Part shown: positions 9,801 through 18,073 of the stretch, piece after piece | How positions within the stretch are numbered: position 1 is the stretch's first letter | How the letters are laid out: every line of letters begins with the position of its first letter | Source: an uncultured Halieaceae bacterium | GTDB taxonomy: Bacteria > Pseudomonadota > Gammaproteobacteria > Pseudomonadales > Halieaceae | Reading direction: 5' to 3' | Length of the DNA: 34,267 nucleotides | NCBI GenBank assembly: GCA_913052635.1 | Contig: CAJXDE010000011.1 | Span: forward strand, 1-34,267 | Program-made: the position numbers and the translations under genes | Notes under the pieces: generated by a model | The model's input: only the letters and a program-made list of their open reading frames with translations | Told to the model about the DNA's origin: nothing | The model's database searches: none

Positions 9801-10324
9801 AGCAGCGCGCCGCGCACCGCGAATTCGCCATGCTCGAAAACGGTCTCCACGGCGCGGTAGCCATTTAATGCGAGGCTTTTGGCGAAGCTGTCGGCATCAA
9901 AGGTATCCCCCACCCTGAGATCCAGGGTATTGCCATCGATGTAGTGCTGCGGAGGTGTTCGCAGCATGGCGGTGGTGATTGGCAGGATCAGGATGCCTTC
10001 GCTGAGCTTGGGTAACTCATAGAAGGTGCGCAGCCGCTGCGACACGATGTCCTGATGCGGCGAAAAATGGTCGTAGGGCAGGGTTTCCCAGTCGGGCAGT
10101 GTCAGGATCGGCACGGGGTGGGGCAAAAACAGCGGCAGTTCCCGCTCCAAGGTGTGCGCCTCGGTTGAGCTGGCCACCAGCACCACAACGGGTCTCTGCA
10201 TCTCGCTTTGCGAGGCGAGCTCGGCGATGGCAGCGGTACTGGCCGCACCGGGCAGGGGACCCAGAGCCGTGCGGGTACCTTTATTGGCAGGCCAGGGAGT
10301 GTCCTTGATCAGAGGGTGAAACAT
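6866..10324 (-). CDS. mfd: Transcription-repair coupling factor Mfd
   Basis: DNA translocase, 1152 aa (E. coli 1148), that removes RNA polymerase stalled at lesions and recruits UvrA. Domains in order: UvrB-like N-terminal region (~1-340); the RNA-polymerase-interacting CarD-like domain (~490-560, around VVHIEHGVGRYLGL and NKLYVPVGSLHLI); and the superfamily-2 helicase core. The core has Walker A GDVGFGKTE (Lys640), DEEH (735-738), TMTATPIPRTL, and motif VI GRVGRSHHQAYAYLL. The C-terminal TRCF domain completes the protein. The start is an ATG with only a poor ribosome site; the N-terminal residues look normal for the family. It is cotranscribed with csiV and divergent from gap. Identity is secure. 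Confidence 0.97.
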   Translation of the reverse strand: MFHPLIKDTPWPANKGTRTALGPLPGAASTAAIAELASQSEMQRPVVVLVASSTEAHTLERELPLFLPHPVPILTLPDWETLPYDHFSPHQDIVSQRLRTFYELPKLSEGILILPITTAMLRTPPQHYIDGNTLDLRVGDTFDADSFAKSLALNGYRAVETVFEHGEFAVRGALLDVFPMGSDMPYRIDLLDDEVETLRTFEPETQRTVDRVEQIKLMPAREFPIGGDATHRFQMAWFESFDGDADLCPAFTEISAGRVPGGAEYYLPLFFEHCGTVFDYLPNDAALILLGDHHGAAQRYWSEITGRFEEYGIDPRRPLLPPQRGFIPVEEIYSQLGNHAVLELKPDEQSPAHTRTTLKPAPQLTETDGPGSYQEKLARFIEDHQGPVLLCAESQGRRELLLENLAKAGLHPEVCDNWSAFIDSQINFGITVAPVDRGLYAGPGQPTLICEAQLFGQRVAQRRRRSRQEETDTDAIIRDLTELRQGLPVVHIEHGVGRYLGLQILEIDGDPAEFLLLEYAEGNKLYVPVGSLHLISRYTAGDPDTAPLHRLGSEQWEKARRMARERAADVAAQLLDVYARRESRVGHAHELDEAKWQQFCEGFPFEETPDQTAAITAVKDDMCAPRVMDRLVCGDVGFGKTEVAMRAAFIAAQSGRQSAILVPTTLLANQHLANFRDRFADWPYTVEVVSRFQSAKDLEGIIARVKSGDVDILVGTHKLLQSDFGFRDLGLLIIDEEHRFGVKQKEAIKALRAEVDILTMTATPIPRTLNMALGGLRDLSIIATPPARRLSIKTFIREHSIALVKEAVLRETLRGGQVFYLHNEVKTIEESARKLGELLPELSIGVAHGQLREQALEKVMSDFYHQQHHILVCSTIIETGIDIPNANTIIIERADKFGLAQLHQLRGRVGRSHHQAYAYLLSPPRSVITSDAQKRLEAIEAAGDLGAGYQLASHDMEIRGAGELLGAEQSGQIHQVGFSLYLSMLESAVAALRRGDIPDIDQPLDTGTEVKLHVPALIPDDYLPDITTRLVLYKRIAQANNADQLREIQVEMIDRFGLLPESVQNLFTAALIKVRAQQLGISEIDMTDEGGSIKFTAATVVEPAAIVNLIQSDPLCYSLSGSGKLRVKKSLPTLSSRAEFVEALISPWLEAA

Positions 10325-10399
10325 AGCGTCAGTCGTCAGTGTGGTCAGACATTTTAGTGGCGAGTCTGTCCGTCAACCACCGAAAAAGTGCGGTTGAGG

Positions 10400-10429
10400 T
10401 TGCTTCGGTGCGGGTGCAGATCTGATAAT
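10400..10429 (+). promoter_or_regulatory. Candidate promoter for gap
   Basis: TTGCTT (10400-10405), an 18-base spacer and GATAAT (10424-10429) lie about 95 bases upstream of the gap GTG in the 197-base mfd/gap divergent region. A minus-strand TTGACG at 10371-10376 could serve mfd, but its best -10 match is too close (14 bases). No other clear operator is visible here. Confidence 0.35.
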
Positions 10430-10521
10430 ACGCGCCGGTCAGAGGGCCCAAGGGAGTTGCCATTGCACGGCATCAACGCCATTCATCACTCTGACGTCCG
10501 ATAACGATAAGAGGACCCCCC

Positions 10522-12006
10522 GTGACAGACGACAGAAAACGCCCGCGCCCCGACGATTATTTTTCCGACTGGAAAGAGCGGGAGGCCTTGGCCGAGGCCA
10601 TCATTCCGGTGGTGGGCAGGTTGTCCCGCGAGCGCAATGTGAAGTGCTATATCTACGGCCGGTCGCTGGTCAATCAGTCTGTTCTGGACATTATGAAGAG
10701 CCACCGCTGGGTCAGGCAGATGGAGGCCAACGAGCTGTCCGAGTTTGAGACAGCCCCTGTGTTGGATGCCGTCAGTCAGTTGGACCTTGGTCCCTGCCAC
10801 CTCGATATTGGCCGGCTTGCTGTTGCCTACTACGATAACGGCGCGGGAGAAGATTTGAGTGTCGAGGAGTACGTCGCACAGGAACTCGACTACCTGGTGG
10901 GCTCAACTCATAAGCCCGTTGATAAGCCGGTCGACGTGGTGCTGTACGGATTTGGCCGGATTGGCCGACTGATGGCGCGGATCTTGATTGCCAAAACCGA
11001 CGGGGGTGACAGCCTGCGGCTTCGGGCCATCGTGGTGAGACGTGGCAAGGCAGAAGACGACCTGCTCAAGCGCGCAAGCCTACTGCGACGCGACTCCGTC
11101 CACGGCGTTTTTCAGGGCACGATTCGGGTAGACGAAGAGCGCCAGTCGTTTGTTGCCAACGGCAACGAGATCAAGGTGATTTACGCGGATTCGCCCGAGG
11201 AGATCGATTACACCGAGCACGGTATCAACCGTTGCATCGTGATCGATAACACCGGCGTCTGGCGAGATGAGGCCGGTCTGTCGCGTCACTTACAGGCCAA
11301 GGGTGTGGCCAAGGTCATCCTGACTGCGCCGGGCAAGGGCGATATCAAAAACATTGTGGCCGGTATTAACGACAGCGAGATTGCTGACGATGACACCATT
11401 TTGTCTGCCGCCTCGTGCACGACCAATGCGATTGTGCCGGTGTTGAAAGCCGCGGACGACGAGTACGGCATCAGCGCAGGGCACGTGGAGACGGTTCATG
11501 CGTATACCAACGATCAGAACCTCATCGACAACTATCACAAGTCTGAGAGGCGGGGGCGCAGTGCGGCGCTGAACATGGTACTGACCGAGACGGGCGCTGC
11601 TAAAGCCGTAGCAAAAGTGCTGCCTCAGCTTGAGGGCAAGCTCAGCGGCAACGCGATTCGGGTGCCGACACCCAATGTGTCGATGGCGATCCTCAATTTG
11701 ACGCTGAACTGCCCGACTACGCGAGATGAGCTGAACGAGTTTATGCGCGAGACGGCGCTGCACTCCCGCATGAAAAAGCAGATCGACTACTCCAATTCAC
11801 CCGAGGTGGTGTCCAGTGACTTCGTGGGCTCCCGTGCGGCCTGTGTCTTCGATGCCAAAGCGACCATCGTGAATGGCAATCAGGCGGTGCTGTACCTGTG
11901 GTATGACAACGAGTACGGATACAGCTGCCAGGTCTACCGGGTTCTGGAGCAAATGGGGGGTATCCGCTACCAGACATACCCCGCAAAAGGCCCGTATCCG
12001 CTCTGA
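10522..12006 (+). CDS. gap: Glyceraldehyde-3-phosphate dehydrogenase, long form
   Basis: Phosphorylating glyceraldehyde-3-phosphate dehydrogenase linking triose phosphate and 1,3-bisphosphoglycerate with NAD(P). At 494 aa it is ~150 residues longer than the classical enzyme. An N-terminal helical extension (1-~135, starting MTDDRKRPRPDDYFSDW) precedes the Rossmann fold (VVLYGFGRIGR). The catalytic centre SAASCTTNAI places the nucleophile at Cys299; NAIRVPTPNVS and WYDNEYGYSCQ are standard family motifs. The GTG start has AAGAGGA at 10509-10515, six bases away. Long-form Gap between mfd and nqr is a conserved arrangement in Pseudomonas (PA3001-like, from memory). The extension's role is unknown. 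No other central glycolytic gene is nearby. Family secure; whether it works in glycolysis or gluconeogenesis cannot be told. Confidence 0.94.
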   Translation: MTDDRKRPRPDDYFSDWKEREALAEAIIPVVGRLSRERNVKCYIYGRSLVNQSVLDIMKSHRWVRQMEANELSEFETAPVLDAVSQLDLGPCHLDIGRLAVAYYDNGAGEDLSVEEYVAQELDYLVGSTHKPVDKPVDVVLYGFGRIGRLMARILIAKTDGGDSLRLRAIVVRRGKAEDDLLKRASLLRRDSVHGVFQGTIRVDEERQSFVANGNEIKVIYADSPEEIDYTEHGINRCIVIDNTGVWRDEAGLSRHLQAKGVAKVILTAPGKGDIKNIVAGINDSEIADDDTILSAASCTTNAIVPVLKAADDEYGISAGHVETVHAYTNDQNLIDNYHKSERRGRSAALNMVLTETGAAKAVAKVLPQLEGKLSGNAIRVPTPNVSMAILNLTLNCPTTRDELNEFMRETALHSRMKKQIDYSNSPEVVSSDFVGSRAACVFDAKATIVNGNQAVLYLWYDNEYGYSCQVYRVLEQMGGIRYQTYPAKGPYPL

Positions 12007-12025
12007 TTTTCAGCCTCTGCCCGGG

Positions 12026-12055
12026 TTGGCCTTGGCGGGGCAAGTCGAATAGAAT
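12026..12055 (+). promoter_or_regulatory. Candidate promoter of the nqr operon
   Basis: TTGGCC (12026-12031), 18-base spacer, TAGAAT (12050-12055), followed by an ACGCGCG stretch. It begins ~20 bases after the gap stop and would give a 5' leader of about 170 bases before nqrA. The -10 is one mismatch from consensus; the -35 is moderate. Confidence 0.4.
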
Positions 12056-12128
12056 ACGCGCGACCGACGAGAGCCTCACGGCCCGGCCTAAAGAAGCCCC
12101 CGGTCTGCAGTACGCGCACCATGTCTGG

Positions 12129-12192
12129 GGGGTTTACCCCGAGTATGACAGTGTCAGCGCCGCCCCGAAGTAAACACTTCGGCATGCGGTGC
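12129..12192 (+). promoter_or_regulatory. Structured 5' leader of nqrA (two hairpins)
   Basis: Hairpin 1 is GGGG (12129-12132), loop TTTA, CCCC (12137-12140). Hairpin 2 is two-tiered: outer arms GCGCCGC (12157-12163) and GCGGTGC (12186-12192, one G-T pair), an asymmetric internal loop (C versus CAT), and perfect inner arms CCGAAGT (12165-12171) and ACTTCGG (12176-12182) closing the loop AAAC. GTTTAC in hairpin 1 (12132-12137) is the exact reverse complement of GTAAAC in hairpin 2 (12170-12175), so the loops could pair. Hairpin 2 ends ~39 bases before nqrA. No T-run follows, so it is not a simple terminator. No known riboswitch class is recognised. Confidence 0.45.
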
Positions 12193-12230
12193 GGGCAAGG
12201 GTGTGCTTGGCGGAAAACGCGGACAGGCAG

Positions 12231-13586
12231 ATGAGCAGCGACATGATAAAAATCAAGCGTGGTTTGGATATCCCTCTGGCCGGTGCGCCGTCCGGGGAGC
12301 TGGATACTGCCGTGACCACGCGCGCGGCGGGATTGTTGGGCGCTGACTACCACGGGATGAAGCCCACCATGGCCGTGCAGGTAGGGGATGTCGTCAAGCG
12401 GGGCGACCTGCTTTTCACTGACAAAAAGTGCGAAGGCGTTCGCTACACCTCACCCGCTGGAGGACGTGTAGCCGCGATTAATCGCGGCGCAAAGCGCGCG
12501 TTCCAGTCAGTCGTCATCGAGATTGATGGCGACGAGGCCGCCTCGTTTGGACAATATTCTGCCGAGGCGGCGCGCGAACTGTCTGCCGAGGCCATCAAGA
12601 ACCAGCTGATTCAGTCGGGGCAGTGGATTGCCCTGAGAGCGAGGCCCTTTGGTCGCGTTGCAGACCCTGCGACGAGCCCGGCCGGGCTTTTCATTACCGC
12701 AATTGATACGCATCCCCATGCGCCCGATCCGCAGCAGGCGATTGCGCGCGAGGCCGCGGCCTTTGAGCTAGGACAGACACTGCTCGCCAACTTGGTGGAT
12801 TGCCCTGTTTATCTGTGTGCGGCACCCGGCGCTGCCATACCCCAGGGGACCCATGAGCGCGTTTCCCGACACGATTTTTCCGGGCCGCATCCAGCAGGGC
12901 TCGCCGGAACGCACGTCCACTTTTTGCTGGGCGCGTCCGCGGAACGGATAGCCTGGACCATTGGTTATCAAGACGTGATTGCGGTGGGTCGACTGTTTCT
13001 GGATGGCGCGCTCTATGTAGAGCGTGTTGTTGCCTTGGCTGGCCCCTCGGTGAGTCGTCCGCGACTGGTAGTGAGCCGGGTGGGGGCAGATTTGCAGGCG
13101 CTGGTTGCAGGTGAAGGCGAAGGAGATGACGCCCGACTGTTATCCGGTTCGGTGCTGGGTGGCAGAGCGGTTCAAAGCGATACCGCTTATTTAGGCCGCT
13201 ACCACCAACAGGTCGCCTTGCTGCCCGAGGGGCGCGAGCGGTCGTTCATGGGCTGGCTCTCACCGGGTGTGAACAAGCACTCCGTCATGGGGATTTACCT
13301 GTCGAGCTGGTTCGGCAGCAAGCCTCTGGCGATGTCGACTAACACCAACGGGTCAGAGCGCGCGATGGTGCCGGTGGGCGCTTATGAAAAAGTGATGCCT
13401 CTGGATATTTTGCCCACCCAGTTATTGCGAGCCTTGCTGGTAGGGGATACCGAGACGGCTCAGGCCTTGGGTTGTCTCGAGCTTGATGAAGAGGATCTGG
13501 CGCTCTGCACCTATGTGTGCCCGGGCAAATACGAATACGGCGGAATTCTCAGGGATAACCTGACGCGAATCGAGAAGGAAGGCTGA
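12231..13586 (+). CDS. nqrA: Na+-NQR subunit A
   Basis: Peripheral cytoplasmic subunit of the Na+-translocating NADH:quinone oxidoreductase, implicated in ubiquinone binding. The typical N-terminus MIKIKRGLDIPLAGAP is present. I chose the ATG at 12231 (MSSDMIKIK..., 451 aa) because GGACAGG lies immediately upstream; the ATG at 12243 (447 aa, as in the 446-residue Vibrio protein) is an equally plausible start. A longer frame from 12189 has no support. Family features include the barrel-sandwich-like segment KKCEGVRYTSPAGG, the central GWLSPGVNKHSVMG, and the C-terminal CTYVCPGKYEYGGILRDNL. It is the first gene of a compact operon nqrABCDEF-apbE-nqrM, with nqrB three bases downstream. Identity secure; start uncertain by four codons. 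Confidence 0.96.
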   Translation: MSSDMIKIKRGLDIPLAGAPSGELDTAVTTRAAGLLGADYHGMKPTMAVQVGDVVKRGDLLFTDKKCEGVRYTSPAGGRVAAINRGAKRAFQSVVIEIDGDEAASFGQYSAEAARELSAEAIKNQLIQSGQWIALRARPFGRVADPATSPAGLFITAIDTHPHAPDPQQAIAREAAAFELGQTLLANLVDCPVYLCAAPGAAIPQGTHERVSRHDFSGPHPAGLAGTHVHFLLGASAERIAWTIGYQDVIAVGRLFLDGALYVERVVALAGPSVSRPRLVVSRVGADLQALVAGEGEGDDARLLSGSVLGGRAVQSDTAYLGRYHQQVALLPEGRERSFMGWLSPGVNKHSVMGIYLSSWFGSKPLAMSTNTNGSERAMVPVGAYEKVMPLDILPTQLLRALLVGDTETAQALGCLELDEEDLALCTYVCPGKYEYGGILRDNLTRIEKEG

Positions 13587-13589
13587 TAC

Positions 13590-14789
13590 ATGGGACTGCG
13601 ACAACAGCTGGATGCCATTGAACCGCACTTCAAGCCAGGAGGCCGGTTCGAAAGTTGGTATGCGCTCTACGAGGCCGTAGACACGATTTTTTATTCTCCC
13701 GGCAGCGTCACTCGGGCCAACGCTCACGTGAGAGACGGGATTGATCTGAAGCGCATCATGATCACGGTGTGGCTGGCGACTTTCCCGGCCATGTTTTACG
13801 GCATGTATAACATCGGGCTACAGGCCAACGACGTATTGGCCCTCTCCGGCGGCGTGCTGGACGGCTGGCGGGGCGGCATTGTGGCAGCGCTGGGCGGGCA
13901 CGATTCGGCGAATATCTGGCACAACATGCTTTACGGCCTGGTGCATTTTCTGCCACTGTATCTTGTGACCTTTATTGCGGGCGGCTTCTGGGAAGTGCTG
14001 TTCGCCATGCGGCGCGGTCATGAGGTGAACGAAGGATTTTTCGTCACCTCTATTCTCTTTACCCTGACACTGCCGCCTGATTTACCCCTGTGGCAGGCCG
14101 CCATGGGCATCAGCTTTGGTGTGGTCATTGGTAAAGAGGTGTTTGGTGGTACCGGTAAGAACTTCCTGAATCCGGCGCTCACAGGCAGAGCGTTTCTGTA
14201 CTTTGCCTATCCCGCGCAGATCTCTGGCGACGCTGTCTGGACGGCGATAGACGGTTATTCCGGGGCCACGCCTCTGGGTGTGGTCGCGGCCGAGGGCATG
14301 GGAGGCCTGACAGAGGCCTACACCTGGTGGGATGCCTTCATCGGCACGATCCCGGGCTCCATTGGTGAGACCTCGACCCTGATGATCATGATTGGTGGTT
14401 TGGTGCTCATCCTCCAGGGCATTGCGTCCTGGCGCGTGGTGGCGGGCTGTTTCGTCGGCATGATTGCTTTCTCAATGCTGCTGAACAGCGTGGGATCAGC
14501 CTCGAACCCCGCCTTTGCCATGCCCTGGCACTGGCACATGGTAGTAGGCGGTTTTGCCTTCGGCGCCTTCTTCATGGCCACCGATCCTGTTTCGTCTGCA
14601 ATGACCGATCAGGGCCGCTGGCTCTACGGCATTTTGATCGGTGTGATGTGTGTGTTGATTCGCGTGGTCAACCCCGCGTTCCCGGAGGGCATGATGCTGG
14701 CAATCCTGTTTGCCAATCTGTTCGCGCCGCTATTCGATCACTTCGCCGTGAGCGCCAATATCAAGAGGAGGGCTGCCCGTGTCAGCTAG
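13590..14789 (+). CDS. nqrB: Na+-NQR subunit B
   Basis: Membrane subunit of Na+-NQR, 399 aa, with about ten hydrophobic helices. It carries one covalent FMN and non-covalent riboflavin and contributes to the Na+ channel. The flavinylation motif SGAT is seen in GYSGATPLG, giving Thr227 as the FMN attachment residue (Thr236 in Vibrio cholerae). Other landmarks are [19 protein letters not shown] and [13 protein letters not shown]. The ATG follows nqrA by three bases with AAGGAAGG just upstream. Its 3' end overlaps nqrC by 11 bases. The flavin transferase needed for the Thr modification is encoded downstream (apbE). Identity very secure. Confidence 0.97.
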   Translation: MGLRQQLDAIEPHFKPGGRFESWYALYEAVDTIFYSPGSVTRANAHVRDGIDLKRIMITVWLATFPAMFYGMYNIGLQANDVLALSGGVLDGWRGGIVAALGGHDSANIWHNMLYGLVHFLPLYLVTFIAGGFWEVLFAMRRGHEVNEGFFVTSILFTLTLPPDLPLWQAAMGISFGVVIGKEVFGGTGKNFLNPALTGRAFLYFAYPAQISGDAVWTAIDGYSGATPLGVVAAEGMGGLTEAYTWWDAFIGTIPGSIGETSTLMIMIGGLVLILQGIASWRVVAGCFVGMIAFSMLLNSVGSASNPAFAMPWHWHMVVGGFAFGAFFMATDPVSSAMTDQGRWLYGILIGVMCVLIRVVNPAFPEGMMLAILFANLFAPLFDHFAVSANIKRRAARVS

Positions 14790-15558
14790 TGGAGAAGGGC
14801 TTGGACGCATCCTCACGGTTGCGCTGGGGCTCTGCTTGGTTTGTTCCATGGTGGTCTCCACCGCAGCGGTGCTGTTAAAGCCTGCACAGCAAGCGAACAA
14901 AACCCTGGACCTGAAGCGCAATATTCTGATGGCGGCGGGTCTGCTCGACCCGTCGAGGTCGGTGGAGGAGCAGTTTGAACAGGTGGAAACCCGGGTTGTG
15001 AACATCGATGAGGGTCGCTTCATTGACGGCCTTGATCCCGCGAGTTTTGATCAGCGTGAGGCGGCAAAAGACCCCGCCCAGTCGCGCGCGCTAGAGGGTG
15101 ACGAGGATCCCGCCAAGCTGGTCCGTCGCGAAGATCAGGCGCTGGTCTACCTGGTGCGAGATGATGCCGGCGCGCTGGACAAAATTATCCTGCCGATCCG
15201 CGGCTACGGACTGTGGTCAACGATGCACGGTTTCATGGCGCTGGAGTCTGACGGCAACACGGTGGCAGGCCTCGGATTTTACGAACACGGCGAGACCCCC
15301 GGTCTTGGCGGGGAAATCGATAACCCCAATTGGAAGGCTATTTGGCCTGGCAAGCAGGTCTATCAGGGCGATCAGGTGGCCATTCAGGTTCTGAAGGGCG
15401 CGGTGCCCATGGGTTCCGATGAAAAGCAGTGGCAGGTGGATGGTCTCTCAGGTGCGACGCTGACGACCAAAGGCGTCAACAACCTGGTGCGCTACTGGCT
15501 GGGTGAGCAGGGCTTCAAGCCGTTGCTTGAGAACCTACGACAGGGGACAGCTTCATGA
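14779..15558 (+). CDS. nqrC: Na+-NQR subunit C
   Basis: Subunit with one N-terminal membrane helix (residues ~8-33) and a periplasmic FMN domain, 259 aa. It carries the second covalent FMN in the electron path. The motif [12 protein letters not shown] gives Thr227 as the attachment site (Thr225 in Vibrio). Another conserved stretch is [13 protein letters not shown]. The GTG start overlaps nqrB by 11 bases and is preceded by AAGAGGAGGG, a strong ribosome site inside the nqrB end. It overlaps nqrD by ATGA. Identity secure. Confidence 0.97.
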   Translation: MSASGEGLGRILTVALGLCLVCSMVVSTAAVLLKPAQQANKTLDLKRNILMAAGLLDPSRSVEEQFEQVETRVVNIDEGRFIDGLDPASFDQREAAKDPAQSRALEGDEDPAKLVRREDQALVYLVRDDAGALDKIILPIRGYGLWSTMHGFMALESDGNTVAGLGFYEHGETPGLGGEIDNPNWKAIWPGKQVYQGDQVAIQVLKGAVPMGSDEKQWQVDGLSGATLTTKGVNNLVRYWLGEQGFKPLLENLRQGTAS

Positions 15559-16214
15559 GTATGCGCGACACGCTGACCGATCCGATTTTCAAGAACAACC
15601 CGATTGCCTTGCAGATACTCGGTATCTGCTCGGCACTGGCGGTGACCACGTCACTCCGCGTCACGGTGGTGATGTGTATTGCGCTGACGGTGGTGACTGC
15701 ATTCTCCGGCTTCTTTATTTCGACCATTCGGCAATTCATTCCCTCGAGCATTCGTATCATCGTGCAGATGACAATCATTGCCTCGCTGGTGATCGTGGTG
15801 GATCAGGTGATCAAGGCGGTCGCCTACGACATCTCCAAGCAGTTGTCGGTGTTCGTCGGCCTGATCATTACCAATTGCATCGTGATGGGACGGGCCGAAG
15901 CTTTTGCCATGAAGAACCCGCCGGTCCCAAGCTTTATCGATGGTTTGGGTAACGGACTGGGGTATTCCTTTGTGTTGCTGGTGGTGGCAGTGGTGCGCGA
16001 ACTGTTCGGTACCGGCAAATTGTTTGGCGTGGAAATCCTGCCGCTGGTCACCGAGGGTGGCTGGTATCAGGCCAACGGCCTGTTATTGCTGCCGCCGAGT
16101 GCGTTCTTCCTGATCGGTCTCTTGATCTGGGCGATCCGCGCGGTGAATACGGAGCAGGTGGAAGCGCCTGACTTTAGAATTGCCCACCACAAGTCTGCAG
16201 AGGAGAGCGCGTAA
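15555..16214 (+). CDS. nqrD: Na+-NQR subunit D
   Basis: Integral membrane subunit, 219 aa, with six predicted helices and inverted topology relative to NqrE. The two form the core that holds an intramembrane iron centre. The start [20 protein letters not shown] matches the family. The two conserved ligand cysteines are Cys25 ([10 protein letters not shown]) and Cys108 ([14 protein letters not shown]), equivalent to Cys29 and Cys112 of Vibrio NqrD. The ATG overlaps the nqrC stop (ATGA), and the TAA shares its last base with the nqrE ATG, so translation is tightly coupled for stoichiometry. Identity secure. Confidence 0.97.
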   Translation: MSMRDTLTDPIFKNNPIALQILGICSALAVTTSLRVTVVMCIALTVVTAFSGFFISTIRQFIPSSIRIIVQMTIIASLVIVVDQVIKAVAYDISKQLSVFVGLIITNCIVMGRAEAFAMKNPPVPSFIDGLGNGLGYSFVLLVVAVVRELFGTGKLFGVEILPLVTEGGWYQANGLLLLPPSAFFLIGLLIWAIRAVNTEQVEAPDFRIAHHKSAEESA

Positions 16215-16822
16215 TGGAGCACTATCTGAGCCTCTTTGTACGGGCCATCTTCATCGAGAATATGGCCTTGGCTTTCTTCCTCGGCATGTGCACCTTCCTT
16301 GCGGTATCGAAAAAAATCGCGACTGCAGCGGGTCTGGGGGTTGCGGTGATCGTGGTGCTGTCGATCACTGTGCCGGTCAATAACCTGATTTTTAACAACC
16401 TGCTGGCTGACGGCGCGCTGGCCTGGGCGGGCCTGCCCGACGTCGACCTGAGCTTTTTGCATCTGCTCAGCTACATCGCCGTGATCGCTGCACTGGTGCA
16501 GATCCTCGAGATGTTCCTCGACAAGTATGTGCCGGCGCTCTACGCGACGCTGGGCGTGTTTCTGCCGTTGATTACCGTGAACTGCGCTATTCTGGGAGCG
16601 TCGCTCCTGATGATGGAGCGCAGCTTCAATTTTGCTGAAAGCGCCGTGTTCGGTGCTGGTGCCGGGGTGGGCTGGGCTTTGGCTATAGTGGCGCTCGCGG
16701 GTATCCGCGAGAAACTCAAGTACAGCGATGTGCCCGATGGGCTGCAGGGCTTAGGGATTACCTTTATTACCGTTGGGCTGATGTCTCTTGGCTTCATGTC
16801 TTTCGGTGGCATCGATATTTAA
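16214..16822 (+). CDS. nqrE: Na+-NQR subunit E
   Basis: Integral membrane partner of NqrD, 202 aa, six helices. [20 protein letters not shown] is the hallmark N-terminus. The iron-ligand cysteines are Cys26 ([10 protein letters not shown]) and Cys124 ([11 protein letters not shown]). Together with the NqrD pair these form the intramembrane iron-sulfur site that NqrM helps assemble. It begins on the last base of the nqrD stop codon (TAATG). The next gene, nqrF, follows after 27 bases with its own ribosome site. Identity secure. Confidence 0.97.
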   Translation: MEHYLSLFVRAIFIENMALAFFLGMCTFLAVSKKIATAAGLGVAVIVVLSITVPVNNLIFNNLLADGALAWAGLPDVDLSFLHLLSYIAVIAALVQILEMFLDKYVPALYATLGVFLPLITVNCAILGASLLMMERSFNFAESAVFGAGAGVGWALAIVALAGIREKLKYSDVPDGLQGLGITFITVGLMSLGFMSFGGIDI

Positions 16823-16849
16823 CAGGCGACGGACAGGAGCTTAGATTCG

Positions 16850-18073
16850 ATGGATATGACAATCGCTTACGGCGCCGGCATGTTCACCGCAATTATTTTG
16901 GCGTTGGTGCTGGTGATTTTGGCGGCGCGGAGCCGACTGGTCGCCAGCGGCAACATCAGTATCGAAATCAATGGTGAGCGCACGGTTGAGGTGCCGGCCG
17001 GAGGTAAGCTTCTGCAGACCCTCGCAGATGCCGACCTGTTCCTCGCCAGCGCCTGTGGCGGTGGCGGCACCTGTGCCCAGTGCAAGTGCGTTGTTGAAGA
17101 GGGCGGCGGCGCGATGCTGCCCACCGAGGAGTCCTTTTTCACTCGCCGGGAAGCCAACGAAGGCTGGCGGCTATCCTGCCAGACGCCCGTCAAGCAGGAC
17201 CTTAAAATTCAGGTCCCTGAAGAAGTGTTTGGGGTCAAGCAGTGGGAATGCACGGTCGAGTCCAATGAGAATGTTGCGACCTTTATCAAGGAGTTGGTGC
17301 TGAGGCTACCCGAAGGGGAGAGCGTTGATTTCCGCGCTGGGGGTTATGTGCAGCTCGAGTGCCCGCCCCACGCAGTTAAATTCAGCGAATTCGATGTCGA
17401 GGAAGAATACCGCGGAGATTGGGAACGCTTTGGCTTTTTCAACCTGGAGTCGGGCTGCAGGGACACCACGATCCGCGCCTATTCCATGGCCAATTACCCC
17501 GAGGAGAAAGGGGTGGTGAAGTTCAATATTCGTGTAGCCACGCCACCGCCCGGCAGCGAAGGCATCCCGCCCGGCATTATGTCGAGCTGGACCTTTAACC
17601 TGAAGCCGGGTGACAAGGTGAATGTATACGGCCCGTTCGGAGAGTTCTTCGCCAAGGAAACTGATGCCGAGATGGTGTTCATTGGCGGTGGCGCGGGTAT
17701 GGCGCCAATGCGGTCGCATCTTTTTGATCAGATGAAGCGCATCAAGACCGATCGCAAGATTAGCTTCTGGTACGGCGCGCGGTCATTGCGAGAGATGTTC
17801 TACGTCGAGGATTACGACGGACTCGACGCAGAGAACGATAATTTCGAGTGGCATGTGGCACTGTCTGACCCCCAACCCGAGGACAATTGGGACGGACTGA
17901 CAGGCTTTATCCACAACGTGCTGTACGAGCAGTACCTCAAGGATCACCCTGCTCCCGAGGACTGTGAGTATTACATGTGTGGGCCGCCGATGATGAATTC
18001 CGCCGTGATCAACATGCTGTTGGATCTGGGTGTAGAGCGGGAGAACATCTTCCTCGACGACTTCGGCGGATGA
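16850..18073 (+). CDS. nqrF: Na+-NQR subunit F, NADH-oxidising
   Basis: Electron-entry subunit, 407 aa: NADH is oxidised at FAD and electrons pass through a [2Fe-2S] cluster. An N-terminal membrane helix (~5-26) is followed by a ferredoxin-like domain with cluster ligands Cys69, Cys75, Cys78 and Cys110 ([11 protein letters not shown] and LSCQTPV), matching Cys70/76/79/111 in Vibrio. The FAD domain has RAYSMANYP. The NADH domain has [12 protein letters not shown] and [10 protein letters not shown], and the end is FLDDFGG. AGGAG lies upstream of the ATG after a 27-base gap. The stop overlaps the apbE ATG. Identity secure. Confidence 0.97.
   Translation: MDMTIAYGAGMFTAIILALVLVILAARSRLVASGNISIEINGERTVEVPAGGKLLQTLADADLFLASACGGGGTCAQCKCVVEEGGGAMLPTEESFFTRREANEGWRLSCQTPVKQDLKIQVPEEVFGVKQWECTVESNENVATFIKELVLRLPEGESVDFRAGGYVQLECPPHAVKFSEFDVEEEYRGDWERFGFFNLESGCRDTTIRAYSMANYPEEKGVVKFNIRVATPPPGSEGIPPGIMSSWTFNLKPGDKVNVYGPFGEFFAKETDAEMVFIGGGAGMAPMRSHLFDQMKRIKTDRKISFWYGARSLREMFYVEDYDGLDAENDNFEWHVALSDPQPEDNWDGLTGFIHNVLYEQYLKDHPAPEDCEYYMCGPPMMNSAVINMLLDLGVERENIFLDDFGG

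Noticed and set aside
17977-18069. Longer N-terminus for apbE starting inside nqrF
   Set aside because: It would place 31 unrelated residues before a good lipoprotein signal peptide.
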